The notes under the pieces were generated by a model, which saw only the letters and a list, made by a program, of their open reading frames with translations, ran no database searches and was not told where the DNA came from. A stretch of 26,734 nt of DNA from a virus: IMG/VR virus record IMGVR_UViG_3300046167_000217, positions 1-26,734 of that record; one strand, written 5' to 3'. The position numbers and the translations under genes are program-made. Positions 1 through 6,556 of the stretch are shown piece after piece. Positions within the stretch are counted from its first letter, which is position 1. Every line of letters starts with the position of its first letter.

Positions 1-511
1 CTGCCTCAAACTGCATTTCTGTGTTTGTTGTTGCCACCGTCTGACGCCATTTGGCATTAGCCAGATCCAAATTATACTGCATGTTGGCGTAAAACTCTTG
101 GCGTGATTGCTCTAATCTTGCGTTAAACTCTCGCCCGTCATTAATTTCACCAGCATTGAACTTTTTCATCTGATTGATCTGCTCAGAGTTCTGCATGGAT
201 ATCTGTGCATTCATATTATCGTAATATTTCTGCATATCGTTGGACTGTTCTGCCCCAAACAATCGGGCAGCATTAATTGCAGCCTGATCATTAAACAGGG
301 CATCAACCATTGCCTGAGTATTTACAACTTCTGCCTGTTGCTCATTGGTCAGGTTAGCCATGTCCATTTGTAAGAACGATTTAGCATTCTGTACCGCTGC
401 GGCCTGTCGAGCATCTAAATTAGCTACTTCAAAGTTTGCAAGGACACTGGCCTTATTGACGATGGCCTGTTGGCGGTTATCTAGGTTCTTTGTAGTTAAG
501 GTCTGAAAGAA
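1..511 (-). CDS. Large virion structural protein, C-terminal segment (partial, out of frame with its N-terminus)
   Basis: This frame is open from about 511 down to the window edge with no stop, so the gene continues beyond position 1. The product is Gln/Asn/Ala-rich and helical, with repeated NLDxRQ/NLTNEQQ-type segments that look like a long coiled coil. It begins FFQTLTTKNLDNRQQ, a block I recognise from large structural proteins encoded near the lysis genes of marine podoviruses and pelagiphages. It directly continues the protein encoded at 513-1961, but one base out of frame: the upstream frame runs AEKEAAF then stops at 477. Skipping one base in 507-512 joins the two smoothly. The role (internal virion or tail-associated protein) is inferred from position and family resemblance. 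The fragment has no convincing start of its own. Confidence 0.7.
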
Positions 512-1961
512 AGGCGGCTTCTTTTTCCGCAATACCCAAGGTGGCTTCCATGATTGCATTAGACATGGCGGCAGTCTGTGCTGTCCCAGAAATACCTGAG
601 AATGCCATAGTCTTTGCAACATCACGGGAAAGTGCTTGCGCCCATGTGGGGATAATTGGTTCCCCCTTTGAATTTTTAAATTCGGCAGAGATAATTTCCA
701 TCTGCCCTAAGATAGTTGCCTTGCTATCTGTGTAGTTCCCTTGCCCTAATTTATCTGCAAGGAGCTTACCTCCAACTGTAGACGTATCAATAATCATACT
801 AATGTCTTGGGCAGCAAAATCGTTTAGTGCTTCTCCTGTGACACTTCGTGTGCCATCCGCATTAACGCCTGTCGCAGCGCCCTGCATATCGATCTGTTCA
901 GCATCTACCAGGTTCTCATCACGGATATTACCTATAGCTGCATCAACCGTGGTTTCATCCGTTCCTAGTTGGTTTGCGGTAGTACTAGCATCATAAGTTT
1001 CTGCCCCTGGGTTCGCCGTACTATCGACTGTAGAAGTATCACCCACGGTGCTGATATTTACCGCAGGATTTTCTCCTAACAGATAGTTAGGACTATTAGG
1101 ATCTAATAGTGTACCCGCTGTTGCTGGATCTAAATTAGGAACTTTATCTACTAAAGTTGCACCATTTGCTTTTAACCATCCCGCAGGATCATCGATGATA
1201 GCTTGGATCTGCTCGTTACTCGCAGCCATACCTGCTTCTTGGGCCATCTTAACAATTGTTTCAGCGCCCGTAGATGCGGCGGCACTACCATCCCCTGGAT
1301 TAGCATTATCCGCAGCTTCCTGCATAACCGCATCAGCTTCGTCATCCTTACCTTGATCACGAAGATCTTGAGCCATCTCTGCGTATCGGGTTTTAGATTT
1401 ATCGTATCCTTCATCTCCAGGGTATTTACCGTTTACATCCTGCGATAATTTATCAACAACCTTACCGCCTACGACATCAACCTCATACGGCATACCTAGG
1501 AAGTTGTACGAGTAAGACATTCCTCCTTCACCTGTTTTAGTGTAGACTTGCTGACCCTCAATAACCTTCTTACCATCAACTTCTGGGTCAATACCCGCTG
1601 CCCAGCCAGAAATCTTACCGATAACACTGAAAGGGTTAGCAAACCCTAGGAGCTTGTTAACTCCAGTGGAGCTAGGAGCAGTACCTTTAGGTACAAAGTC
1701 GTTGTTCTTAGTGCCTGAAATGTTATCGGAATTACTGGTGGTGTCGTTTGCAGAACCTGTGTATCCCTTACCATTATTGTCAGAGGAAGTCCCAAAGCTA
1801 CCATCAGAGTTTTGCTGAACCACCGTACCTGCATTACTACCACTGTCATACGTCAATGTACCGCCTACATAAGAAGCCCCATCGTTAGGAGTAAACGTAT
1901 TAGCCACACTCTCCGTAAAGCTATTACCACCGCCAAAATTATCTGCCCAAAAATCGCCCAT
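477..1961 (-). CDS. Large virion structural protein, N-terminal segment
   Basis: This 494-residue reading frame starts with ATG at 1961, overlapping the o-spanin stop as TGATG. The first 100 residues are rich in Gly, Ser, Asn and Thr. The C-terminal third contains PTWAQALSRD, SGISGTAQTAAMSNAIME and AEKEAAF, a block I associate with conserved structural proteins of marine podoviruses. The last seven codons after the FF/FL point (LSDLNYKEPR, stop at 477) are probably spurious. The natural continuation lies one base out of frame and runs to the window edge. The protein probably sits inside the capsid or in the tail, but nothing in the sequence shows an enzymatic activity. No signal peptide or membrane segment is seen. 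Confidence 0.75.
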   Translation of the reverse strand: MGDFWADNFGGGNSFTESVANTFTPNDGASYVGGTLTYDSGSNAGTVVQQNSDGSFGTSSDNNGKGYTGSANDTTSNSDNISGTKNNDFVPKGTAPSSTGVNKLLGFANPFSVIGKISGWAAGIDPEVDGKKVIEGQQVYTKTGEGGMSYSYNFLGMPYEVDVVGGKVVDKLSQDVNGKYPGDEGYDKSKTRYAEMAQDLRDQGKDDEADAVMQEAADNANPGDGSAAASTGAETIVKMAQEAGMAASNEQIQAIIDDPAGWLKANGATLVDKVPNLDPATAGTLLDPNSPNYLLGENPAVNISTVGDTSTVDSTANPGAETYDASTTANQLGTDETTVDAAIGNIRDENLVDAEQIDMQGAATGVNADGTRSVTGEALNDFAAQDISMIIDTSTVGGKLLADKLGQGNYTDSKATILGQMEIISAEFKNSKGEPIIPTWAQALSRDVAKTMAFSGISGTAQTAAMSNAIMEATLGIAEKEAAFLSDLNYKEPR

Positions 1962-2073
1962 CAGATCTTATCCTTTTCCTCATTACATCTACGGATACGA
2001 TCACGAAGGTAGATGTAGTTTTTGACAGCCTCATCGATTGCCGTAGCCTCGGCAGGGAAGACTTTCTAATTCG
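1961..2073 (-). CDS. o-spanin C-terminal segment, displaced by two frameshifts
   Basis: The lipoprotein frame stops at 2074-2076, but the following DNA still codes for a good Rz1-like tail. Skipping one base at 2076 gives DELESLP, and skipping one more at 2054 gives AEATAIDEAVKNY followed by IYLRDRIRRCNEEKDKI and a TGA at 1961-1963. That stop overlaps the ATG of the next gene as TGATG, the same tight spacing used elsewhere in this operon. The pattern (LP..A....DYA.LR..IR.C) is what I know from the C-termini of phage outer-membrane spanins. The segment has no start codon of its own and fills what would otherwise be a gap of about 110 nt. Corrected, the o-spanin would be 81 residues. Confidence 0.55.
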
Positions 2074-2208
2074 TCAGGCTAATTGGTTGTTGAACCGCTC
2101 ATCGTACTGCGCAATTTGAGGGCAGTAGATTTCAAGCTGGGTTCTATAGACCGTTCGAGCGCAGCCTGTCAGTAACAGACTTGCGGTCAGTAAGAGTATC
2201 ACTCTCAT
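2074..2208 (-). CDS. Rz1-like o-spanin (outer-membrane lipoprotein)
   Basis: The protein starts MRVILLLTASLLLTGCAR, a short lipoprotein signal peptide with lipobox LTGC and the acylated Cys at residue 16. The 5' part is embedded out of frame in the end of the i-spanin gene (overlap 2144-2208), the classic Rz/Rz1 arrangement. The frame can be extended upstream to 2262, but the ATG at 2206-2208 gives the proper signal peptide, so I chose it. In the family the o-spanin joins the i-spanin across the periplasm and fuses the inner and outer membranes at lysis, so the host should be Gram-negative. As written the frame ends after NNQLA (44 residues); the following segment shows that the true protein is longer and is broken by indels. 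Confidence 0.75.
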   Translation of the reverse strand: MRVILLLTASLLLTGCARTVYRTQLEIYCPQIAQYDERFNNQLA

Positions 2209-2383
2209 TTTCAGACATCGCCTTATAAAAATCAGACGCCTTTTTCTGCGCCTGTAGTTCATCCGTTAGAACTTTGTTCTTTTCTTTTGCCCGCCCTTTG
2301 ATCTGCCCGAAGACGTAGATAATGGGCAGGGCCAATGCTAAAGTGGCAATGATGTACATCTTAATTTTACCAAAGATGAACAC
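2144..2383 (-). CDS. Rz-like i-spanin
   Basis: This protein of 79 residues has one N-terminal membrane segment (about residues 9-26, MYIIATLALALPIIYVFG) followed by a charged helical region rich in Lys, Glu and Gln, ending TDRLRSNGL. That is the topology and the typical C-terminal tail of phage inner-membrane spanins. It overlaps the 3' end of the lysozyme gene by 17 nt and contains the start of the o-spanin in another frame. The cluster lysozyme, i-spanin, o-spanin forms the lysis cassette. It is anchored in the inner membrane with the coiled coil in the periplasm. Assignment rests on topology and context, not on strong sequence identity. Confidence 0.72.
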   Translation of the reverse strand: MFIFGKIKMYIIATLALALPIIYVFGQIKGRAKEKNKVLTDELQAQKKASDFYKAMSENESDTLTDRKSVTDRLRSNGL

Positions 2384-3113
2384 TAGTGGACGCCTTCTTT
2401 ATTATCTTTAAACGAGCGTATGCTGCCAAAGCGATACCGCCGATTGCACACACCAAGAAGATTGTTTTTAGCATAGGGGCGTAAGCTACCAGACCTTGTA
2501 TCTGCCCTGCTACTTCATTCATTGCGGTGGCTGCACCAGCGATCCCTGCACCCAGCCATTGTCTTTGACTTAGCAAGCGATTTAGGAGCTTCTGCGGTAG
2601 GTTTCTGAGCATCTGTGGCCCACCTTCATCAGAAGGTAGTTGTGCATCACGGGAGAAGATAGCGGCCTCTGCGGTGCGGCGGCGGGTTAGACCACGAAGC
2701 GGCGTTAGTTTGCCATCGACACGGGCTTTGTTCCAGCGCATAATCTGTTCAGGGCATTCGTCGTATTTTCCAGAGTTCAGACGCTTCAGCAAGGTTGATG
2801 TTCTGAACGCACCACCGCCTAAATTGAATACGAATGAGGTAAGGGAATCGTACTGTGATTGCGTCAAAGGTACATTAACGTACTTCTTAACAATCTTACC
2901 GTGTTCCTCTAGGTCTTCGATCAGGCGCATTTCGGAGTACTCTTTAGTCCACTTAACTCCAGAGCGTACCCCTTTGGTCGCCCCAAATCCGCAAGTCCAC
3001 TTTCCTGCGGGACAGCGATAGGCGTGTACCATCCCATCGTCTTTTAATTTGTGCAGACCCTCGAACTTTTTAACTAGTTCGACGCAGTCTTTTGATACTG
3101 TTGCTGGATGCAT
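2367..3113 (-). CDS. Lysozyme (GH24 endolysin) with C-terminal membrane segments
   Basis: Residues 10-155 match the T4/P21-type lysozyme fold: KKFEG with the catalytic Glu18, AYRCPAGKWTCGFG, SFVFNLGGGAF (93-103) and GLTRRRTAEAAIF (141-153). The position usually held by the catalytic Asp appears to be Cys34, six residues before Thr40, as in many phage lysozymes with CPAG motifs. Several extra residues (KLKDDGMVH) lie between Glu18 and that motif. After residue 180 come two hydrophobic stretches (about 187-205 and 214-234) and a basic end. This makes 248 residues against about 150-165 for a plain GH24 lysozyme. The tail could anchor or export the enzyme or act like a holin; no separate holin is seen beside it. 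It cleaves peptidoglycan at lysis. Confidence 0.88.
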   Translation of the reverse strand: MHPATVSKDCVELVKKFEGLHKLKDDGMVHAYRCPAGKWTCGFGATKGVRSGVKWTKEYSEMRLIEDLEEHGKIVKKYVNVPLTQSQYDSLTSFVFNLGGGAFRTSTLLKRLNSGKYDECPEQIMRWNKARVDGKLTPLRGLTRRRTAEAAIFSRDAQLPSDEGGPQMLRNLPQKLLNRLLSQRQWLGAGIAGAATAMNEVAGQIQGLVAYAPMLKTIFLVCAIGGIALAAYARLKIIKKASTSVHLW

Positions 3114-3116
3114 AAT

Positions 3117-4448
3117 TTATCCTGTTTGTGTGAATGGAGAGGCAAAGCCACTTGCTCGGCCCTGTAAGTCGCTCAACTCTTGGAGAGAGGTGCGAATGTT
3201 AATTGACGTTCCGCCCATTGATCGACCAGTGACATCAAATTTGTTGAGTAGCAGGTTGCCAGTGCGATCAACTGAGCGGTTTGTTGTGCCGCCATCTGCG
3301 TCAATGCTACTCGCAATAAGTTGACCACCATCATCAAATGAAGCGCCTAGTTGGCTAAACTTAGTACGCATTGCAGGTTCTAGATTTGTTAGGCGGGAAG
3401 CTGATCTAGCCTGATCACGGGCCTGTGTAATCTGTGAAGCATCCAGACCAGCTAGACCTTCAGCAAACTGTTCTTCCAAACCTACGGAGCGTTCTTGTAT
3501 TTCAGTAGTCAAATCTTCCTGACCAGTTTGAAGTGCCTGTGAATAATCACCGATATCTTCCCGCAGCTTCTCAGATTGATTGGCTTGTGCTTGAAAAATA
3601 TCATTGCGAGAGTTGGTTGCTAATTTCTGATCTTGCCCGTAGCGGTCAGTGTAATCATCAAAGCTGCTTATAAATTGATCCTGCCCCTGTTGCAGGGCTT
3701 CCTGATTTTGCATAGATTGGGCTGCATAAATATCGGCAGTGTCAGACATATTATCTAGATTTGTTTGCATATTAGCCTGACCGCCCAAGACGTTAGCCTG
3801 AGTTTGCGTCATCTGGTCTGAAGTGTTTGCAAATCCTTGATCCATAGCTTGACCAGCGGCAGCAAAGCTTGCGTCTGCTTGGGCAGCATTAGCTGTGCGA
3901 TTAGCCTGTGCATCAGTAAAGCCCTGTGCCTGATCAACAAATCCTTGATCGACTGTGCCTTGCAGATTGCTAGTGGCTTGATCAACCGTATCAAAGCGGT
4001 TTCCCATGTCCTGAAAGCCAGCGGTCTGGCCTTGACTTAGGTTGCTGAATTGCTGTTGTGACGCAGTATTATACTGGCCCAGCAAGTCCTCAATGGAAGC
4101 AAAACCTGTATTCACGTTAGATTTAATCTGACCAGTGTCGGCTAAGATGTTGCCAGTGTCACCTAGTACGTTTGAAAAACCTGCATCCATTGCCGCTGAC
4201 TTAGCTAGATCGGAAGTATCGATGGTAGGTGCGGGTGCTGCAACTGGAGGAGGTGCTGTAGTTGCGGTTGATGTAGCGCCAATATCCCCATCGGCATTCA
4301 TACCCGTAGTATCGGCAGCTAGACCTGTACCTGTAGTTACGGCAGTCGATGCGGGAGTCGCTGCGGGAGTACCGCCACCGCCACCTTTAAATACAATAAG
4401 TCCTGAACTTCGTGGGTTTAGATGGCGCATTATTGGGTTTAACAGCAT
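3117..4448 (-). CDS. Putative virion-associated coiled-coil protein
   Basis: The start was set at the ATG at 4446-4448 because AGGAG (4456-4460 on the complement) lies seven bases upstream; the frame is open for six more codons. The protein has 443 residues. Residues 20-90 are a Gly/Thr/Ala/Pro-rich low-complexity region. Residues 100-330 are Gln/Asn/Ala/Asp-rich with heptad-like spacing and repeats of the kind QGFxDxxxQ, predicting long helices. The C-terminus (GGTTNRSVDRTGNLLLNKF, LQELSDLQGRASGF) looks more ordered. I do not recognise a named family. The position between fibre genes and the lysis cassette, and the composition, suggest an internal or tail virion protein. The start lies one base after the upstream stop, so the two genes are translationally coupled. 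Confidence 0.65.
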   Translation of the reverse strand: MLLNPIMRHLNPRSSGLIVFKGGGGGTPAATPASTAVTTGTGLAADTTGMNADGDIGATSTATTAPPPVAAPAPTIDTSDLAKSAAMDAGFSNVLGDTGNILADTGQIKSNVNTGFASIEDLLGQYNTASQQQFSNLSQGQTAGFQDMGNRFDTVDQATSNLQGTVDQGFVDQAQGFTDAQANRTANAAQADASFAAAGQAMDQGFANTSDQMTQTQANVLGGQANMQTNLDNMSDTADIYAAQSMQNQEALQQGQDQFISSFDDYTDRYGQDQKLATNSRNDIFQAQANQSEKLREDIGDYSQALQTGQEDLTTEIQERSVGLEEQFAEGLAGLDASQITQARDQARSASRLTNLEPAMRTKFSQLGASFDDGGQLIASSIDADGGTTNRSVDRTGNLLLNKFDVTGRSMGGTSINIRTSLQELSDLQGRASGFASPFTQTG

Positions 4449-4449
4449 T

Positions 4450-4905
4450 CTATATCTCCTGGTCAAAAACGTAGTAGAGCGTCTTAAAGCTATTCCCGCT
4501 TCTACTTTTGAGGGGTTTCAACTTACGTTCCCAACCCTTGCGGCCCCAGACTTGCAAAGACTTGCAGCCGTTGTGTTTCGCAAAATCTTCTAGATTATGG
4601 AACTGATCCTTCATGTTGCGCACCGTATTATCGACAGAAGTGAGGCAAACAATGTGAAGGTGTTTGGTGTTTTCCGTGACTATAATTTTTGTCACCGTCA
4701 CACATGATAGTTTTTCATTGTGGTCTACTGTAGCCCAAATCTGAGCTTGATTGTTTAGTGCTAATTTGCAGATGTCGAATGAGGTTAGTTCGCCTATACC
4801 GTGGGCTAAAGCTCTATCAATATGCGGCTCTAATACCGTCCAATATCGTATTACATTTTGAGCTGTTAAGACGAACGACCTGTACTTAGCAGGAGTATCG
4901 TTCAT
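4450..4905 (-). CDS. GNAT-like (acetyltransferase-fold) phage protein
   Basis: This protein of 151 residues starts with ATG at 4905 behind a good promoter (4940-4968). Its C-terminal part contains CKSLQVWGRKGWERKLKPL followed by a Tyr-rich strand (TLYYVF). This resembles the last part of GNAT-fold proteins found among marine phage structural genes, where a G/RxGWExxL motif precedes the final strands. The central block (IWATVDHNEKLSCVTVTKIIV) would be the beta strands. The acetyl-CoA binding loop (Q/RxxGxG/A) is not obvious, so catalytic activity is uncertain and it may be a structural relative. It is the only gene of the tail and lysis block with its own recognised promoter. The stop is one base before the next gene's ATG. 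Confidence 0.5.
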   Translation of the reverse strand: MNDTPAKYRSFVLTAQNVIRYWTVLEPHIDRALAHGIGELTSFDICKLALNNQAQIWATVDHNEKLSCVTVTKIIVTENTKHLHIVCLTSVDNTVRNMKDQFHNLEDFAKHNGCKSLQVWGRKGWERKLKPLKSRSGNSFKTLYYVFDQEI

Positions 4906-4939
4906 TGTGTGTGGTTATACCTAGTTTAACAATATCACA

Positions 4940-4968
4940 ATTGTAGCACTTAGTTAAGGCATTAGCAA
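4940..4968 (-). promoter_or_regulatory. Extended -10 promoter for the GNAT-like gene and lysis block
   Basis: On the minus strand the elements are TTGCTA (4963-4968), a 17-base spacer, and TACAAT (4940-4945) preceded by TGC, an extended -10. The stretch TAACTAAGTGCTACAAT is almost the same as that at 25069 and similar to the capsid promoter at 16640. Transcription should begin near 4933, about 28 nt before the ATG at 4905. The site lies in the 70-nt gap between the fibre gene end and the GNAT-like gene. Confidence 0.65.
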
Positions 4969-4975
4969 GGGATAA

Positions 4976-6556
4976 TTAAACAACCCTTACCTTCAAATTC
5001 TGTGCTGCATTAGATGTAACCCTAACCGTTGTGCTGTCAGGGAAATCATAATCATAGTCAGTACCTAACACCGCACCTTGATTGAGTGACGCTGCATCGT
5101 AGTTGATTGTCACACCATCTGCCGTTGGGGTTGAAGCTGATGCAGTATCCATGCGCAGAGCAATAGCCAGATCAAGCGTATCACCTAGCGTGTAGTGATT
5201 AGGGTCAGTCACTGCGTCTAGCTGCGTCTTGTCCATGCGGTTAAACGCTTGTGCGCCTAGAGCTTCTTGGAGGGTGTAGAGTTCATCGTTTGTTGTACCA
5301 TTTACCCATGTTGCGCCTGTACCGTATTCTGAAAATGCGGTAGAAAATTGATAGGCTTTATTACCTGAGCGAGAGTGCGCCCATACCTTAGTTCCGTTTG
5401 CTACAAAACTAAAACCTTCAAAATTATAATCATTAGTTGTTTGGAAAGATAAAAAATTATTACTGTAAGTAGCAGTACTTACATCCCATGCAGTAGACAA
5501 ATTATATTCGTATATCCCTGCCCAAGGTGCAGACGTATTACCATTTGTATCATCACTGATAAACATTTTAGTACCAGTAGGATTAAATTGTACGGCTCTA
5601 GGTACTGACGCTTGAGGTGTTACAGTAAAGCTCTGACTTGCATAAGAAGCTGTACTTAAATCCCATGCTGTAGATAAATTGTATTTATAAACTGTTTCTG
5701 AAGAATACCCTATTATATAAAAAGCAGTACCATCGTCCTTAAAGGTTATACTTGTAGGGAAAGTTTCTTGACCATTTACGCTGAAATTTACGTTTGTATA
5801 AGAAGCAGTTGAAACATCCCATGCTGTAGATAACGTATATTGAAAAACAGCGTTTGTTTGATAACCTACAACAAACATTTTTGTACCATCAGGTTTAAAA
5901 TGTATTCCAGTTGGGGAATTGTCGGTAACATTAAAATTCTTACTTTCATAAGAAGCTGTAGTAATGTCATTCGCAGTAGACAGTGCATACTGCCATACTT
6001 GACCAGTACCAGTACCTATATGATAAAGTTTACTGCCATCAGGTTTTACAAAAATATCAAATCCTGATGACTCGCCTGTACCTCCTAAAAAATTAAGAGC
6101 AGTAACACCAGTATCATATGATCCACTAGCCATACTGTAACCTGAAGTTGTACCCGCATCACTATTATACTGCCATGTACCACTGTTATCCCGCACGATA
6201 GGACGCACACCAGAGCCTTCCTTGATGACTGACCATGTGGTTCTATCATCTGTAGAGACTGCGTAGTGTACTGTGCCATCACCCGCATCTTGGTCTGCTA
6301 CCATAGTGTTTATGTCGAGCCATGTAGACGTATCAATCTGACCGCCTGAGTTAGTGGTGGCTATGTGATATTGGGATGTGGGTAGAACAAAACTATTTGA
6401 AGATTCAGCATAAAGAGTAGCAACTTCAGAAGCCGACAGGTTCTTATTAAAAATACGAACTTGATCGTAGGTAGAATTTGAAACGTGGCCTCCATATCCT
6501 GTGCCAAACAAAATGCCATTTTGTTCGTGGCTATCACTTCTAATTTCTGTTAGTTC
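4976..6556 (-). CDS. LamG/beta-propeller tail fibre, C-terminal segment
   Basis: The readable frame continues the fibre encoded at 6540-8540 but is one base out of frame. It begins within the LamG domain (SDSHEQNGILFG, then YDQVRIFNKNLSASEVATLY, the typical last strand and end of LamG domains). The nearest in-frame start would be a TTG at 6511 with no convincing binding site, so this is not an independent gene. After the LamG end there are five repeats built on FxPDGTKMFVVG..VFQYxLSTAWDxSTAS, each about 50-55 residues. They probably form a five-bladed propeller. The last 90 residues form a beta-rich C-terminal domain. The role is likely host-surface glycan binding. The gap to the next gene holds a promoter. 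Confidence 0.7.
   Translation of the reverse strand, partial: ELTEIRSDSHEQNGILFGTGYGGHVSNSTYDQVRIFNKNLSASEVATLYAESSNSFVLPTSQYHIATTNSGGQIDTSTWLDINTMVADQDAGDGTVHYAVSTDDRTTWSVIKEGSGVRPIVRDNSGTWQYNSDAGTTSGYSMASGSYDTGVTALNFLGGTGESSGFDIFVKPDGSKLYHIGTGTGQVWQYALSTANDITTASYESKNFNVTDNSPTGIHFKPDGTKMFVVGYQTNAVFQYTLSTAWDVSTASYTNVNFSVNGQETFPTSITFKDDGTAFYIIGYSSETVYKYNLSTAWDLSTASYASQSFTVTPQASVPRAVQFNPTGTKMFISDDTNGNTSAPWAGIYEYNLSTAWDVSTATYSNNFLSFQTTNDYNFEGFSFVANGTKVWAHSRSGNKAYQFSTAFSEYGTGATWVNGTTNDELYTLQEALGAQAFNRMDKTQLDAVTDPNHYTLGDTLDLAIALRMDTASASTPTADGVTINYDAASLNQGAVLGTDYDYDFPDSTTVRVTSNAAQNLKVRVV
5330..6110 (-). repeat. Coding repeats of the fibre propeller, downstream array
   Basis: The DNA shows repeats of about 155-175 nt that include variants of CCCATGCTGTAGATAA on the plus strand (near 5486, 5660, 5816 and 5970). 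They encode the repeated YNLSTAWDxSTAS units and have diverged from one another. They are part of the gene, not a mobile or CRISPR repeat. Confidence 0.6.
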
